A DNA stretch of 64,000 nucleotides from Ailurus styani. Taxonomy: Eukaryota; Chordata; Mammalia; Carnivora; Ailuridae. This document shows positions 33,660-44,668 of this stretch, piece after piece (position 1 is the first letter of the stretch; each line of letters starts with the position of its first letter). A program made the translations under genes and the position numbers. The stretch lies in NCBI GenBank assembly GCA_002007465.1, contig LNAC01000378.1, positions 695,390 to 759,389 on the forward strand, in the 5' to 3' direction. Below the pieces are notes generated by a model. It saw nothing but the letters and a program-made list of their open reading frames with translations, was not told where the DNA came from and did no database searches.

Positions 33660-34345
33660 GGGGGTGGGGGTTAGCGAATGAGGTCGAGAATGGTAGAAGA
33701 TCAGTTGGACAGTGGAGCGTTCCGGGCTTACTTTATGAACTACTTAAATTTCTTTTTTTTTTATTTCAAGCTCAGTTCAAAGATCTGAAATGGTCTGAAG
33801 CAGGTGAGTGGTGGAATTAGACTGCTGTCTTTCACTCTGACTGCTGTGGGGAGAATATTTCAGAATGGAGCAGGGATGCAGGCTGATTGTGCATAAGAAG
33901 GCTTTACTTGGAGGCAAGTGGAGGCTGAAATAGGGCCAGAGCTCTTCTTGTCAAGCCCTAAGTCCAGGGTCTGGGGTGTGTCTACTCAAAGGGAACTTCT
34001 TTATCTAAGTCATACAAAGGCGTAATGTAGGCTAGTGGTGATGCGGACCGAAAGGAAGGGCAGCAAGGAGAAGGCAGTTGAGACCGTCCTGGTGAGACTC
34101 AGTTGATTCAGGTCAGACCATCAATGGAAACTATGTTAAAGTGTTAGGTTGAAACATTCGTGGGGACTTGGCTATTTGCATGTTGCTGAAGCATTGCTCA
34201 ACAGGTTTCTGCTTGCAAGAGGGATGTGTAGCTTTATAACGGAGGCGTCAAGATGTTCCCATGTGACCTCAGCGATCCAGGAATCATAGCATCTCTAACG
34301 GGGGGACAATCAGACATTACGATGGGATACAATGTGAGGATTATA
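33660..34345. other. Non-coding; possible L2-like fragment
   Basis: Segment 33780-34100 contains 'agactgctgtctttcactct', 'gctgtggggagaatatttca' and 'gcaaggagaaggcagttgag', which faintly follow the L2-like family of 17010-18200. Otherwise unassigned. Confidence 0.4.
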
Positions 34346-34558
34346 CTGCTTTGTTAGGGCTGCCATAATAAAACACGACAGACTGGGTTGTTTAACCAAT
34401 GGCAATTGATTGTCTCACGGCTCTGGAGGCTTGAAGTCTAAGATCAAGTTGTCTGCGGGATTGGCTTCTCCTGAGGCTTCTCTCGTTGACTTGTAGATAG
34501 CTGTCTTCTTGCTGTTCCTCGCGTGGTCTTTCCTCTGTGCATACACATCCCTGGCATA

Positions 34559-34618
<60 letters not shown>

Positions 34619-34791
34619 GCTCTGNCTCTTCTTACAGGGACACCAGTCAGACTGCTTTAGTGCCCACCCTAATGGCCTCATTTTAACTTACCTCTTTAAA
34701 GGTCCTATCTCCAAACACTGTCACATTCTGAGGTCCTGGGGGTTAGGGCTTCTACATGTGAATTCTGATGGACATAATTCAGTCCATAACA
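34346..34791 (+). repeat. Ancient LTR-like (MaLR-type) repeat with expanded TC tract
   Basis: 'ctttgttagggctgccataa', 'tgtctcacggctctggaggc', 'ttgaagtctaagatcaagtt', 'acagggacaccagtcagact', 'gcccaccctaatggcctcat', 'tcacattctgaggtcctggg' and 'catgtgaattctgatggaca' are the ordered blocks of a common old mammalian LTR-like repeat. The family name is uncertain. A (TC)n tract has expanded inside it. No coding part of a provirus is present. Confidence 0.6.
34563..34616. repeat. (TC)27 microsatellite
   Basis: About 54 bases of pure TC, followed by 'tgtggctctg' and a single N at 34625. The N probably reflects length uncertainty of the tract. Confidence 0.97.
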
Positions 34792-34842
34792 AGGATTCTT
34801 GCCTAAAATATTTAACCTGAATCCAAAGAAGTCTTAGATTTA

Positions 34843-35034
34843 TGTTTTTTATTTTATTTATTTGACAGAGAGAGAGAGAGAGATCACAGTAGGCAGAGAG
34901 GTAGGCAGAGGGAGAGGGGGAAGTAGGCTCCCCGCTGAGCAGGGAGCCTGATGCGGGCCTCGATCCCAGGACCCTGAGATCATGACCCGAGCCAAAGGCA
35001 GAGGCTTTAACCCACTGAGCCACCCTGACGCCCC
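34843..35034 (-). repeat. CAN-SINE, young, 16-base TSD
   Basis: Minus-strand young copy ('ttttatttatttgacagaga', GA domain, 'aggctccccgctgagcaggg', 'gaggctttaacccactgagc'). Perfect TSD agaagtcttagattta at 34827-34842 and 35035-35050. Confidence 0.97.
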
Positions 35035-35247
35035 AGAAGTCTTAGATTTAGATCTAAATCTGTTTACAGAGAATGCTAAGGACAGAGGAACAAGTTAAAC
35101 ACCACCGTAAGGCAACAATCATTAAAATCCAGAAGAATGAGACCTGCTAGAGGACAACTGGCTAGCTCTATTAAAAAAACTAAAAAAAAAATTTTAAAGT
35201 GGGGATGCTTGGGGGGAGGCTAACATTTTAAATTAAAAGAAGTTACA

Positions 35248-35450
35248 GGGCGCCTGGGTGGCTCAGTGGGTTAAAGCCTCTGCCTTCGTCTCAGGTCACG
35301 ATCTCAGGGTCCTGGNNNNNNNNNNNNNNNNNNNNNNNNNNNNNNNNNNNNNNNNNNNNNNNNNNTTCCTCCTCTCTCTCTGCCTGCCTCTCTGCCTACT
35401 TGTGATCTCTCTCTGTGTCAAATAAATAAAATCTTTAAAAAAATAAAAAT
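35248..35450 (+). repeat. CAN-SINE, young, with internal N gap
   Basis: Head 'gggcgcctgggtggctcagt' and 'aaagcctctgccttcgtctc' up to 'cagggtcctgg', then 50 N (35316-35365), then CT domain and tail 'caaataaataaaatctttaa'. TSD aagttaca at 35240-35247 and 35451-35458. The gap falls on the B box and 'ctctgctcagcaggg' segment. Confidence 0.97.
35316..35365. other. Assembly gap (50 N) inside a SINE
   Basis: Run of 50 N. The young SINE copies in this window carry a segment of similar length at this point, so the missing sequence is probably only SINE. Confidence 0.99.
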
Positions 35451-35513
35451 AAGTTACAAGTGCCATACATGGCCCTTGATGGGATCTTCCTGGTTTGATC
35501 ACATTTCAAAGAT

Positions 35514-35539
35514 ATTTTTTTAAAGATTTATCCATCCAC

Positions 35540-35598
<59 letters not shown>

Positions 35599-35754
35599 AG
35601 TGGCAGGATGGGCAGAGAGAGAAGGAGAATCCCAAGCAGACTCCCCACTGAGCATGGAGCCCAGACACAGGGCTTGACCTCACACCTCTGATATCATGAC
35701 CTGAGCCAAAATCAAGAATCAGATGTTCAACTGACTGAGCCACTCAGGCGCCCC
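35514..35754 (-). repeat. CAN-SINE (older) with GA expansion
   Basis: 'taaagatttatccatccacc', long GA tract, 'cagactccccactgagcatg', 'atatcatgacctgagccaaa' and head complement 'ccactcaggcgcccc'. TSD ttcaaagat at 35505-35513 and 35755-35763. Confidence 0.96.
35542..35592. repeat. (GA)25 microsatellite within a SINE
   Basis: About 50 bases of pure GA, grown out of the GA-rich (CT-domain complement) part of the SINE at 35514-35754. Likely length-polymorphic. Confidence 0.97.
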
Positions 35755-36094
35755 TTCAAAGATGTTTTGAGGACAACTGGGAAAACTTGAATATGAAGTG
35801 AGTGTTAGATGTTATTAAGAAATGATTGGTCATTTCTTAGATGTGATAATGCTGTTGCAGTTATGGAGGAAAATAACTTTTACAGACTGATACTGAGGTG
35901 TTTATGTTGGTAGTTCTCCTTAAAACACTTTATGAGACAGATGAAGCCAATATGAAAAGATTAAGAATAGTTAAATCTAGTGATCTATATATGGACGTTC
36001 ATTATACTATTCTATCTTTCTGAGTGCTTGCAAGTTTCCATTAAAAAACATTAAACATGAGATTTGCCCCAATGTGAAAAAGAAAGAAAGAAGT

Positions 36095-36560
36095 ACAGGT
36101 GAGAGATAATGATGGCTTGAACTAGGGTAACAGTAGGGATAGAACAAAGTGAACGGATCCAAATGATGAAGTGGGTGAAGAAAATGAGCAGAATTTGGAG
36201 GCCTTATCTGGATATGGGAGGTAAGAGAGGAGGGCGTGTCAGGGGCGTCCCCTGGGTTTCTGGCTGGGCAACTGAGTGGATGGTGGAGTCTTCACTGAGA
36301 CATACAAGAGAGGGAAGAAACTGGCTTGGGACTGAAGAATTCAGTTGAGGGCATGTTCAAGTCAAAGTCCCTTTGAGATGCAAGTGGACATATTCATTCT
36401 GAAGGTCAGAAGAAATGTCTGAGCTGGAGACACAAATGTGAGATTTGTTGCCATGTAGCCACTAATCCAAGCCAGGGGGTAGGTGGAGGAACCGCTTAGA
36501 GAGATGGTATAGAGTAAGGAGAGAAACAATAATAAAAAAAATAGAAATATAGAAATTTCC
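36095..36560. repeat. L2-like ancient repeat
   Basis: 'gagagataatgatggcttga', 'actagggtaacagtagggat', 'cctgggtttctggctgggca', 'actgagtggatggtggagtc', 'gaattcagttgagggcatgt', 'agatgcaagtggacatattc'. The block order is that of the same family as 17010-18200, in the same orientation. Confidence 0.62.
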
Positions 36561-36989
36561 ACCATGAGCTAAGCAGAAGAATTCATGGTCAATTTGACAC
36601 ACATTTATTGAGAATGCAGTGTCTACTCCAGGAGAATTACGGGAACAATCTCAGAACACGTAGAAGTTGCTAAGGATACATGGGAGTGTGATTCATTTTG
36701 CAGAGACCCACTTAAAAAATAGAAATTCTACATCAGAAATAATTATATGTATTTAAAGTACGACATTTAGAGTTGATTTTTAATAAATGGATTCATGAAG
36801 CATTATTAAAACAGCTCACTAAAGATAAATTCACTGAAATGTACAAAGTGAGGCTTGCGTTCTTAACATCACAAACGTCATCCGTAAACCTAAAAAAACA
36901 ACAAAAAAATGCACTGATCCACAAAATAAATAAAAGGACCCAAAGGAAGCAAACCCATTTGCCTTAGAAGAAATATTCCAAATCAACAC
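36561..36989. other. Non-coding, no recognised feature
   Basis: AT-rich; no element or exon recognised. Confidence 0.4.
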
Positions 36990-37195
36990 ATTCAAAAAGC
37001 ATTTATGGGGTAATTGTTACATGTCAGGCCTTGCGTTGGTCTCATTTCCATAATTTATCTCATTAAATCTTCAACATAATTAATCTCACAGCTGTAATCC
37101 CTATTTTGCCAGAGACAGCTATGGCTAAAGAAAGATGTAGAACAGACCTGCCCAGGGCACAGCCCGCTAGCAGCCAAAGCTGTAAGGAGCCTCTT
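36990..37195 (-). repeat. MIR SINE relic
   Basis: 'gttacatgtcaggccttgcg', 'tttatctcattaaatcttca' and 'cccagggcacagcccgctag' follow the MIR complement from the 3' end to the 5' third. Confidence 0.72.
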
Positions 37196-40100
37196 CATAC
37201 CAAATCTGAAATACCCCAGAGAAGTTTGTTATTTCAGAAAACCCCATGGCTACTCTTTTTTAAGAAAAGAATAACTTATTATGTCATTGATCACCCCCTA
37301 AGTTCCCCATTTTGTAAAGTTTGTGTTTTCATGCAGCAGGTTTCTTTTAAAAAATAGTCATCTATATTTTAGAAACCTTTCAAGAAGCAAATTGTCCCCT
37401 GAAATTGCTCCTTACTGCTAAAGCCCCATGATTAAATAGCCCAACACAACACCTGCCATGGGGAATGGTAGTGCCAGCAGTACACAGATTACACATTCAG
37501 TAAATGCATTTGATATTTCCTCTTGGTTTCCACAATAATTAGGTACTTACTATGTTATGATTTACAGAACATGGACCTTTAAAAAAGTATCTATAGCCAC
37601 CTCATGGGTTATATCGAAGCTTTAAAGGGCACTGTTTTAATACCTTCACAAATCAGAATTCATATAACACCATTCCATTTTCTAACCCTTTAAAAAGCGC
37701 TGGTTAATAATAAGCATTAAAGGCATGAGCTGTTTTTCCTCCCTTAGGCAATCAGATAACCGTCCAAGGAAAAGTCTACGGGGGATATAGGTGAGCAGCC
37801 TTGGAGCATCTCCATGGAGATGGAGACATTTTCCATCTCGGTTATAAAGACTTTCTTAAGTGGTCATCTTGGATTGCACCAGATCTATCCATGGAACATA
37901 GTATAGAAACAGAAAGGAAGTTTTGAGACCAGACCAAGAGAAGAAATATATAATCTAATCAGAAGCATCTGAGAGTAGAGATAAACTTGCTTTCGACATT
38001 TTCAAGAATTGAGTGCTTTCTTTTTGCATGATGGAGAGCTCTCGTCTTTTTCACCAATTAGGATTTGTTTTCTTATTTTTAACATATTGAACTTCACCAT
38101 CACTGACATACCTCCCTTGACCCTCCTCACCCATATGAGCATCTTTTGGGACACTGTGAACACAAGGCAGATTTACCATTAAGGGAATATAGTTTCAAGC
38201 TTCAAAACCGATCACTGGGTTGGGCCCTAGCAATGTGTTCACATGGCCATGTGTTATTGTACAATTTTTTAAAGTAAGGTATTTTTGTATTATTTTGCTT
38301 AAGAATCCTCCTCCCCACCAAACATTATAAATGCTTTTAGGCACCACAAGACCTGGCTCCCTCTCCAATCGGGAAACTCTTAATGAACACTCATCCAGGA
38401 TGCATGAACGTCTCATGAAGTCCTTTTCCAAGGCAGCTAAACAGAGATCAGATCAAGCCATAAAAGACCTTCTTAATCAGAATTTTAAATCATCAAGAGA
38501 ACCTCAGAAAATAATGCTTAGAAGATCTAGTGTATAATGGGTCCATATTCTCTTCACTCTTCTAATAAAAACCAATGATCATATGTAACATTGACCTCCA
38601 ATACTGTTAAACTCTTAACTTGTTTTTCCCTCTGGGGAAAAAAAATCTTTTTCTCTAACACTGAAAATGTATCATTAGGGTGGAACACATCCTCCACCAG
38701 CCTGTGGACTAGGCTCCCTTCTCCAAGAACAGAGTTGTCTCCTGAGACTCACTCTGTACTGCTTTGGCCTGTCTGTGCTGTTGGGATGGAAAGTCCACAG
38801 TGGCTTTTCTAGACTTCTGCTTTTCTAGACTTCTGTTCTGAAGCAAGTGACGCTCTTTCCAGCAAGGAACTTGAGTAGTTCATGACATGAATTCCAACTT
38901 AGACATGCAGTTGAAAGGGAGACAAGCATTCTCTCCGCCCTGGTTGCACCACCCGCGAACAGGAGGAGGGAGTGGGGGGACACCACGTGACCTTCGTTTG
39001 GATATATTCCAAGGCAGATTGTTCCAACAGCTTTCCCATTGACCACAAGTCGTCACGATTACAGCACACATACACAGACACACAAACTCACAATTACTAG
39101 TACACTTTCTGGTTGCAAATATCAGATCCTTAATGAAGGCTATTCAGTACCTAGCACAGTGCATAAAAAGTGCACAATGTTTACCAAAGGAAATGAGGGT
39201 TTGACCGTTTGAGGTGAGAGCTGACTACGTATCTCTTTATCAGCATGTATATTCTTTCTGTATTCTGTCACTCGCTCACACACACACGCACACACACACC
39301 GCCTTCAGCTGTCTATGGCTACAGCTCAGTCCTTAAGCGCCAACTGGCCTGGGCCCTGGGGATTCAAACATTCCAGCTGTCTGTTACAGATCCCAAATCC
39401 TAGAATATTTCTGAGTAGGTGGCCCCCGTCTGAGATTTGGCCAAAATTCTTCCAGTTCTTGGCAACATCTTGTTATCTTGTTTCTCAAATTTCTCTATTT
39501 CATCTCATATCTTGTTTCTTAAAAGTTTTAAAATACAAAAAAACATCATAACAGAAAAAAAATACAAGTTATGAGTTCCCCAGGCTTTAACGGAAATACT
39601 CTGAGCATATGATACATCCCCAACAGGTCCAATTTCACAGCATTGCCTGAAAAATCTTGGCTTTCAGTACATTTTTCCTGCTCCTCAGGTGGTAGGAAAA
39701 CAAGAGGTAGTGCAGGGGCAGGAAAAAGTCAGCCAAATTCATATCCCACTGATCACACTGCAATGACCCAAGCATGGGGATAGAACCAATCGGGGTCCTC
39801 TCCCTCATGGAGTGAACGCTCCACCCAGTCTTCACATTGTAGGAGCTCACTTGCCCCTGATCTCCCTTCCTGAGTTTAGCCAATGACACCCCTGACATTC
39901 CTTACAGCATGTCAACAGCAGGCAGCACATGAATTGTGTGTCATCGGGACAGTTTGCTTTTATATGTATTCTGGAACAACAGACTCTCTTGGCTCTGGGC
40001 CCCAAGTGACAGTTCTCCCTGGGTCCTGTACCTGGTACTGAATTTCTGTCATTATGTATCTGATATTTATCACCAGAAAAATAAAAATTTTATGTGTGTG

Positions 40101-40304
40101 GGAGACACAAAAGTGACAATGGGTGGTTAATGAGAAAACTCTTTCAGGAGAGGAAGGAATGTCCTTTTAATACTTCCAATTTACATTGATTACCATATGC
40201 TTTAGAAAGCTTTAAGGTAAACAGGTATGTGATTTATAGTTGAAAAAATATTATGGCATATGATATTTCTAGATGAAAGTGGGCTGGTGACTTTTAGATA
40301 ATAT
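37196..40304. other. Non-coding, repeat-poor
   Basis: About 3.1 kb without a recognised transposon. Holds a 16-base exact tandem duplication (38804-38835) and a short CA/CG tract (39277-39299). ORFs are all under 90 codons with no family resemblance. Confidence 0.42.
38804..38835. repeat. Exact 16-base tandem duplication
   Basis: The unit cttttctagacttctg occurs twice without spacer or mismatch (38804-38819, 38820-38835). Perfect identity suggests a recent slip or a fill-in duplication. Confidence 0.95.
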
Positions 40305-40835
40305 TTTTATTCATCCAACAAATACTAACTGAACATTTGCCATGAACCAGGAATTATACAAAGCACTGAGAATGTAATGCAGAAAAAAAGTCATATTCCC
40401 TGCCCTCAGGGACTTGGACTTGAGGGACACAGGCAGAGAAACAGGTCCTACTAATTCAGTGCTATGGGCGGACATAGGAATGAATGACCCCAGAGCACTA
40501 TGGAAGCATAGAGCGATGCCTAAACCAGTCTCAAGTGGCCAGGGAGGGAGACAGGAATATCTAAAACCAATATTTGAAAGATCATTAAGAGTGACCAGGT
40601 AGAAGAGGGAATCAGAGAAAACAGTGGTATTCTCAAAGGATATGAAAAGACCCTGGGAGAAGAGAAGGTGGTCTAGACCAGGGCTAGAGAAGTTAGGGAG
40701 TCTGGGCTTTATCCTGAGAGCAGTGGGAAGCCACCAAATGGTGCTCAGCGGGGAACAGATATAATCTAATTTATATTTCAGAAATATCATTTTGGCTATA
40801 TTGCAGAAGACAGATCAGTAGGAGACCAGCAAAGA
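40305..40835. repeat. L2-like ancient repeat
   Basis: 'tattcatccaacaaatacta', 'ttccctgccctcagggactt', 'gagagcagtgggaagccacc', 'gatataatctaatttatatt' and 'atcattttggctatattgca' match the ordered blocks of the family at 17010-18200. The first 130 bases correspond to the complement of an L2 3' end. Confidence 0.62.
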
Positions 40836-41029
40836 AGCAGAGGGATCAGCTACCAGAGTGGCCACGGGGAATCCATAGAAATGTAGATTGGACATTGGAG
40901 AGGTGTTGCAGAGCAAATGTGTCCCCAGGCTTTAGCAACAATGAGGCTGACTGTGACCTTGCTGAGACCCTCGCCAGTGGAGGGCAAGAGGCAGGAAAGA
41001 GGAGACCAGAGGGGGAGACCGTTCCTTCA

Positions 41030-41215
41030 GGGTGTGTCATTTGAGTCTCACAACAACCTCGTGACCTGGGCCCCAGGACTGCATGGCTCCCATTCTGCAA
41101 GTGGGAGAAAGGAGGCACGGAGGGGGTCAGTGGCTTTCCCGGGCTGACCCACCTAGCACATGGCAGAACCAGGACGTGACCTTAGGTGGTCCAGCTGCAG
41201 ACCCTGCACTGCTGA
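41030..41215 (-). repeat. MIR SINE relic
   Basis: 'tgagtctcacaacaacctcg', 'tcccattctgcaagtgggag', 'aggcacggagggggtcagtg' and 'agcacatggcagaaccagga' follow the MIR complement; fairly well kept. Confidence 0.8.
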
Positions 41216-41254
41216 GCATCACAACGAGGTGAGTGCTCCTGTTTCCAGAACATT

Positions 41255-41400
41255 CTTTACATCAAGACACTGCGCTGTGTGCGCCGCACCACCTACATGA
41301 CCTCCCTTTCTCCTGACATCCGCCCCGTGACATAGGTATAATTATTTCCCCCATTTCACAGAGAAGGTGAATGAGGCTCAGAATTAGGAAACACCACCAT
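41255..41400 (-). repeat. MIR SINE relic, adjacent copy
   Basis: 'gacactgcgctgtgtgcgcc', 'gtgacataggtataattatt', 'ttcacagagaaggtgaatga' and 'ggctcagaattaggaa' are MIR complement blocks. Same orientation as its neighbour 40 bases away. Confidence 0.75.
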
Positions 41401-41639
41401 ACTACCTCCAATATCATGTTTTTCCTATAGGAAAAATCAGCCTCGAGTTTTCTGTCTTAACCTATAGCACCTGTTCCAGGACCGTAACTTCTAATTTAAG
41501 TACATGGATATTTACATCTGCGGTGTAGATATTTCTAATTTGCCTTTCAAGTGATGTTGTTTTAGGTGGCTGATCAGTAAAGAAAATTATGTTACCTGAT
41601 TCAGAGAGCCAAAGAAGAGGAAATGGCTCTAGTGGTTGA

Positions 41640-41735
41640 ACAATGGCTAAGAATAATGTTATAGTTGCATAGCACTTTAATGTTTTACAAAGGACTTTAA
41701 CATATTTTATTTGATCCGCCCCAAAGAAGAGTTTC
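41640..41735 (-). repeat. MIR-like fragment
   Basis: 'ttgcatagcactttaatgtt', 'acaaaggactttaacatatt' and 'tttgatccgccccaaagaag' fit the complement of a MIR3-type 3' half. Confidence 0.55.
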
Positions 41736-42294
41736 CTGAATATGAAAGTTCTAAGACCGTCGAATACAATACCTAAGGGAAACCACACCTCGGGAGGTTT
41801 GCTGTTGTTATTTTTTAAGGTACAAACAGCTATTGTGTCTCTGAGGGTGAAAAACAGTTCCCTCTGGAGGCAGAGGGATGGTCGAGTCTAGAGTAGACTC
41901 TAAATCATTTAAAATCTTTGAAACATTGTGAGAACACTGAATTCACATCCATATTCTGAGATAGAGATTCCCAATCTTTTGGGCAATAGGGCACCCTGTT
42001 TTCAATTCCATCCACCTTGGTCCCGAAGGTATCATGGGGCACACTTTTTAAAACTGTCATTAAAACCAATTTTATTTTCTATGGCCATCTAAGACTAGTA
42101 GAGCTGTCTGGTGTGCCACAAAACAGGGTTTGTGGCTTGAGCTGAAACCTCAGTACTTTACCTCAAAACATTTACCACCTGACAATAATGTTGATAAAGG
42201 CAGATTAAAATAGGACAAAATTAACTGCCTCAAACCCGATGCCCAAGAAAGTCACTGTGCTAAGTACTAAAGTTTTCAAAGATAACTGTTAGTC
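41736..42294. other. Non-coding, no recognised feature
   Basis: No repeat or exon recognised. Confidence 0.4.
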
Positions 42295-42720
42295 AGGGTC
42301 AGGGGAGGCTAACTGCCAGAGCTATAACAAATAATCCCCAAATCTCAGTGACTTCACACAGCAAGAGGTTACTTTTCCTTTGGGCAAAGTCCCATTCACC
42401 TGTTCCTGGCAGCTGTCTTCAAAATGGCTTCTGGCGTCTCCTGGCCTCACCATCCCCTGTGGCCTCAAGTATCCTCCACAGGATACCCTGTGACTGACTG
42501 GTTGGTAGCAAGGGAAGAAGGGACAAGCAAAGGATTCCCTGCGATGTTTCAGGAGCTAGAACTGGAAGTGGCACATGACACTTTCGCCCACATTCCATGC
42601 CCCAGAACTCGGTTGCCTAGCCCCATCTGTACATCAGGGGAGGCGGAAAATGTAACCTCCCTTTGTGCCCAATAAAGAGAAACTGGATTTGGGGACCATC
42701 TAGCCAGTCTCTGCCTCAAT
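42295..42720 (+). repeat. Ancient LTR/MER-type repeat
   Basis: 'gagctataacaaataatccc', 'caaatctcagtgacttcaca', 'actggaagtggcacatgaca', 'cacattccatgccccagaac' and 'gaggcggaaaatgtaacctc' follow a familiar mammalian MER/LTR consensus. Family name not assigned; no internal viral genes. Confidence 0.6.
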
Positions 42721-43554
42721 CACATGACTCAATGTTTCTCAAACTTCGATCATTCTCCAAACACCTGCATGGTTTTGGCTATATGTGTATCTGCTGTATT
42801 ATGATTATTTAATTAGTATTTTTCTAGAAGTTGACTCCCCTTTTTCTTTTTACACATAAATACATTTATTTTAAAATTTCATTTGGTGACTCTAATGAGG
42901 AGGAAAGCCGTCCCTCTTCCCACAAACAGAATGTAACCATAAACATAAATACACCTGCACAACGATATTTAAATTTAACTAAAGACCATTTCCTGCTGGA
43001 GGCCCTGAGCTGAGGTCCAGGCTCTCTATTAGAAAGGGGAGATCAGCAAGTGTTAGAAAGAGAGATGTTAACTACCCCAGAGCACGATCTGAAACTTAGC
43101 AGGAAGACTGAAAGAGAACTGGAATTAATGGATAGTAGTCCTAACATTCTCAATACTCTTCTTTCTTGGGAACTTTTTTTTTAATTTCCTTTTACTAATT
43201 ACTTGGTTGTTAAAGGATAACATTTTCTAGACTTGGATTTTCTAGAAATAAGAAAACAAAGTCATCGAGGGGTGAAATCGCCATGAAGTAACTGGCATGG
43301 CATGGCCAGAAGTAGAACAAAGGCCAACGGATGTTTGACTCATAAACATTCATATGCACTGCAAAGATTATCCTTGAAATCTCTGAAAAAGAAAAGTGAC
43401 GGAGGGGGGATTACTGTAGGAATATATTGACATGCATTATTATAAGTCTGTCGACGGTAATTAAGGCTGTGACAGGGGCATGGGAATTGGTCATCATACT
43501 GATGAAATAAAATGAAATAATCCAGAAATAGATGTAAATACATAGGAGAATTTC
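42721..43554. other. Non-coding, no recognised feature
   Basis: AT-rich sequence; possibly decayed MIR at 43235-43330, not supportable. Confidence 0.38.
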
Positions 43555-43835
43555 CCATTTGATAAAGTTGTCATTTCATATCAGTGGGGGAAATGTAGAT
43601 TCTTCAGGAAAAGGCATTTGAACACCTGGTAGCCACAGGAATAATAATTATCATAATTTCATCACATATGCTTGCATGTACATATGTGCTTAGAGACACA
43701 TAGACTATCTCTAAGAAGATACGCATAAGACATTGATCACCATGGTTGCCTCAAGAGAGGGATACCAAGTGGCAGACATACTATATGCACATATTGTCTA
43801 TTATTGTTTAATTAAAACCCAATAAACATCACAGA
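43555..43835 (+). mobile_element. Ancient L1M 3' end
   Basis: 'ttcatatcagtgggggaaat', 'gtgcttagagacacatagac', 'gataagacattga'-type sequence and 'catggttgcctcaagagagg' match an old L1M ORF2-end to 3' UTR, ending 'aattaaaacccaataaacat'. Confidence 0.55.
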
Positions 43836-44489
43836 ATAACACTGATGACTTCACACAACTGACTATCCTTAGGCGACCTAGAATTTTCACATTCTTCTGA
43901 TATTGGTAAAGCTTTCAAAGCATTTTCTATTTTTATTGCCTATTTTGTTTGTTTGTTGTTACTTTATGATGATGACTCTCAATTCTGAGAGCACAGAGTC
44001 TCCCAGAGCAGCCCCCTTCTCTGCCTGACTTGACACTCCAAGACACGTAAAACTGTTTCCAGGATCTGAAAGTTCTCACGTAGGCTAGGCCTGAATGAAA
44101 TCAGGCTGGCCACAGTGCAAATTTTAATAACACGGGCATTCCTAACAGCCTTCATCTTGTATTTGTCTAAACCCTAAACATCGCCCAGTGACCCAAGAAA
44201 GTATGGCTCCAACATTTAGAGCATCAAGAGGGGAACTGAACATTTAGGAAATTTTTCTATTAAAATGTTGATTTTTCTCTCTCTTGGCAAGCCTATCTCA
44301 GGATAGATAATCCCTCCTATCAGATAGGGTTGCTCTAAAACAGCCTGAAGGGAGCAGGGGTGGAAGAGAAGGGACGAGGCAAGAAAGATCACGGGAACAT
44401 TCTCAGCAGCTTTCAATTAGCTTTTATAAATCATACACACACACCCCTAATTTTTCAAAATATAGTAGCTCAACCATTTCTCATCCTTG
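43836..44489. other. Non-coding, no recognised feature
   Basis: No element or exon recognised over about 650 bases. Confidence 0.4.
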
Positions 44490-44668
44490 TACCTTTTCCC
44501 CTGCACTCACCGTATTATATCAGAACCTGATTAAATGGCTCTTGCCCCAGCAAAACCATGTCTTCTCAAGGGCAGGGACTGCACAGTATTCATCTTTGAC
44601 TACCCAAAGGTTTCACGTAGTGCTTAGAATATGGTGACTATCCTATGAATAAATGAATGAACAAGTGA
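44490..44668 (+). repeat. L2 3' end
   Basis: 'tcttctcaagggcagggact', 'cacagtattcatctttgact', 'gtagtgcttagaatatggtg' and 'gaataaatgaatgaacaagt' are L2 3' terminal blocks. Confidence 0.8.

Larger units (their letters stand above)
35098..36060 (+). repeat. Ancient retroposon 3' end, split by two SINEs
   Basis: Pieces 35098-35239, 35459-35504 and 35764-36060 read continuously when the SINEs are skipped. Examples are 'gacctgctagaggacaactg', 'gaggacaactgggaaaactt', 'gaagtgagtgttagatgtta' and 'gttcattatactattctatc', ending in 'ttccattaaaaaacattaaa'. This is a common old mammalian 3' end, probably LINE-derived; family not assigned. Confidence 0.55.

Noticed and set aside
34346..34791. A provirus at the LTR-like element
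   Set aside because: Only one old solitary LTR-like unit is seen. There is no second LTR, no gag/pol/env similarity, and the family assignment itself is uncertain.
34721..35023. 100-codon minus-strand frame (…MAQWVKASAFGSGHD…)
   Set aside because: It is the usual translation of a CAN-SINE body. Similar peptides appear from the SINEs at 45297 and 51808. Not a gene.
36163..36348. Plus-strand frame MMKWVKKMSR... as a small protein
   Set aside because: It lies inside the L2-like repeat family; similar sequence recurs elsewhere in the window without an open frame.
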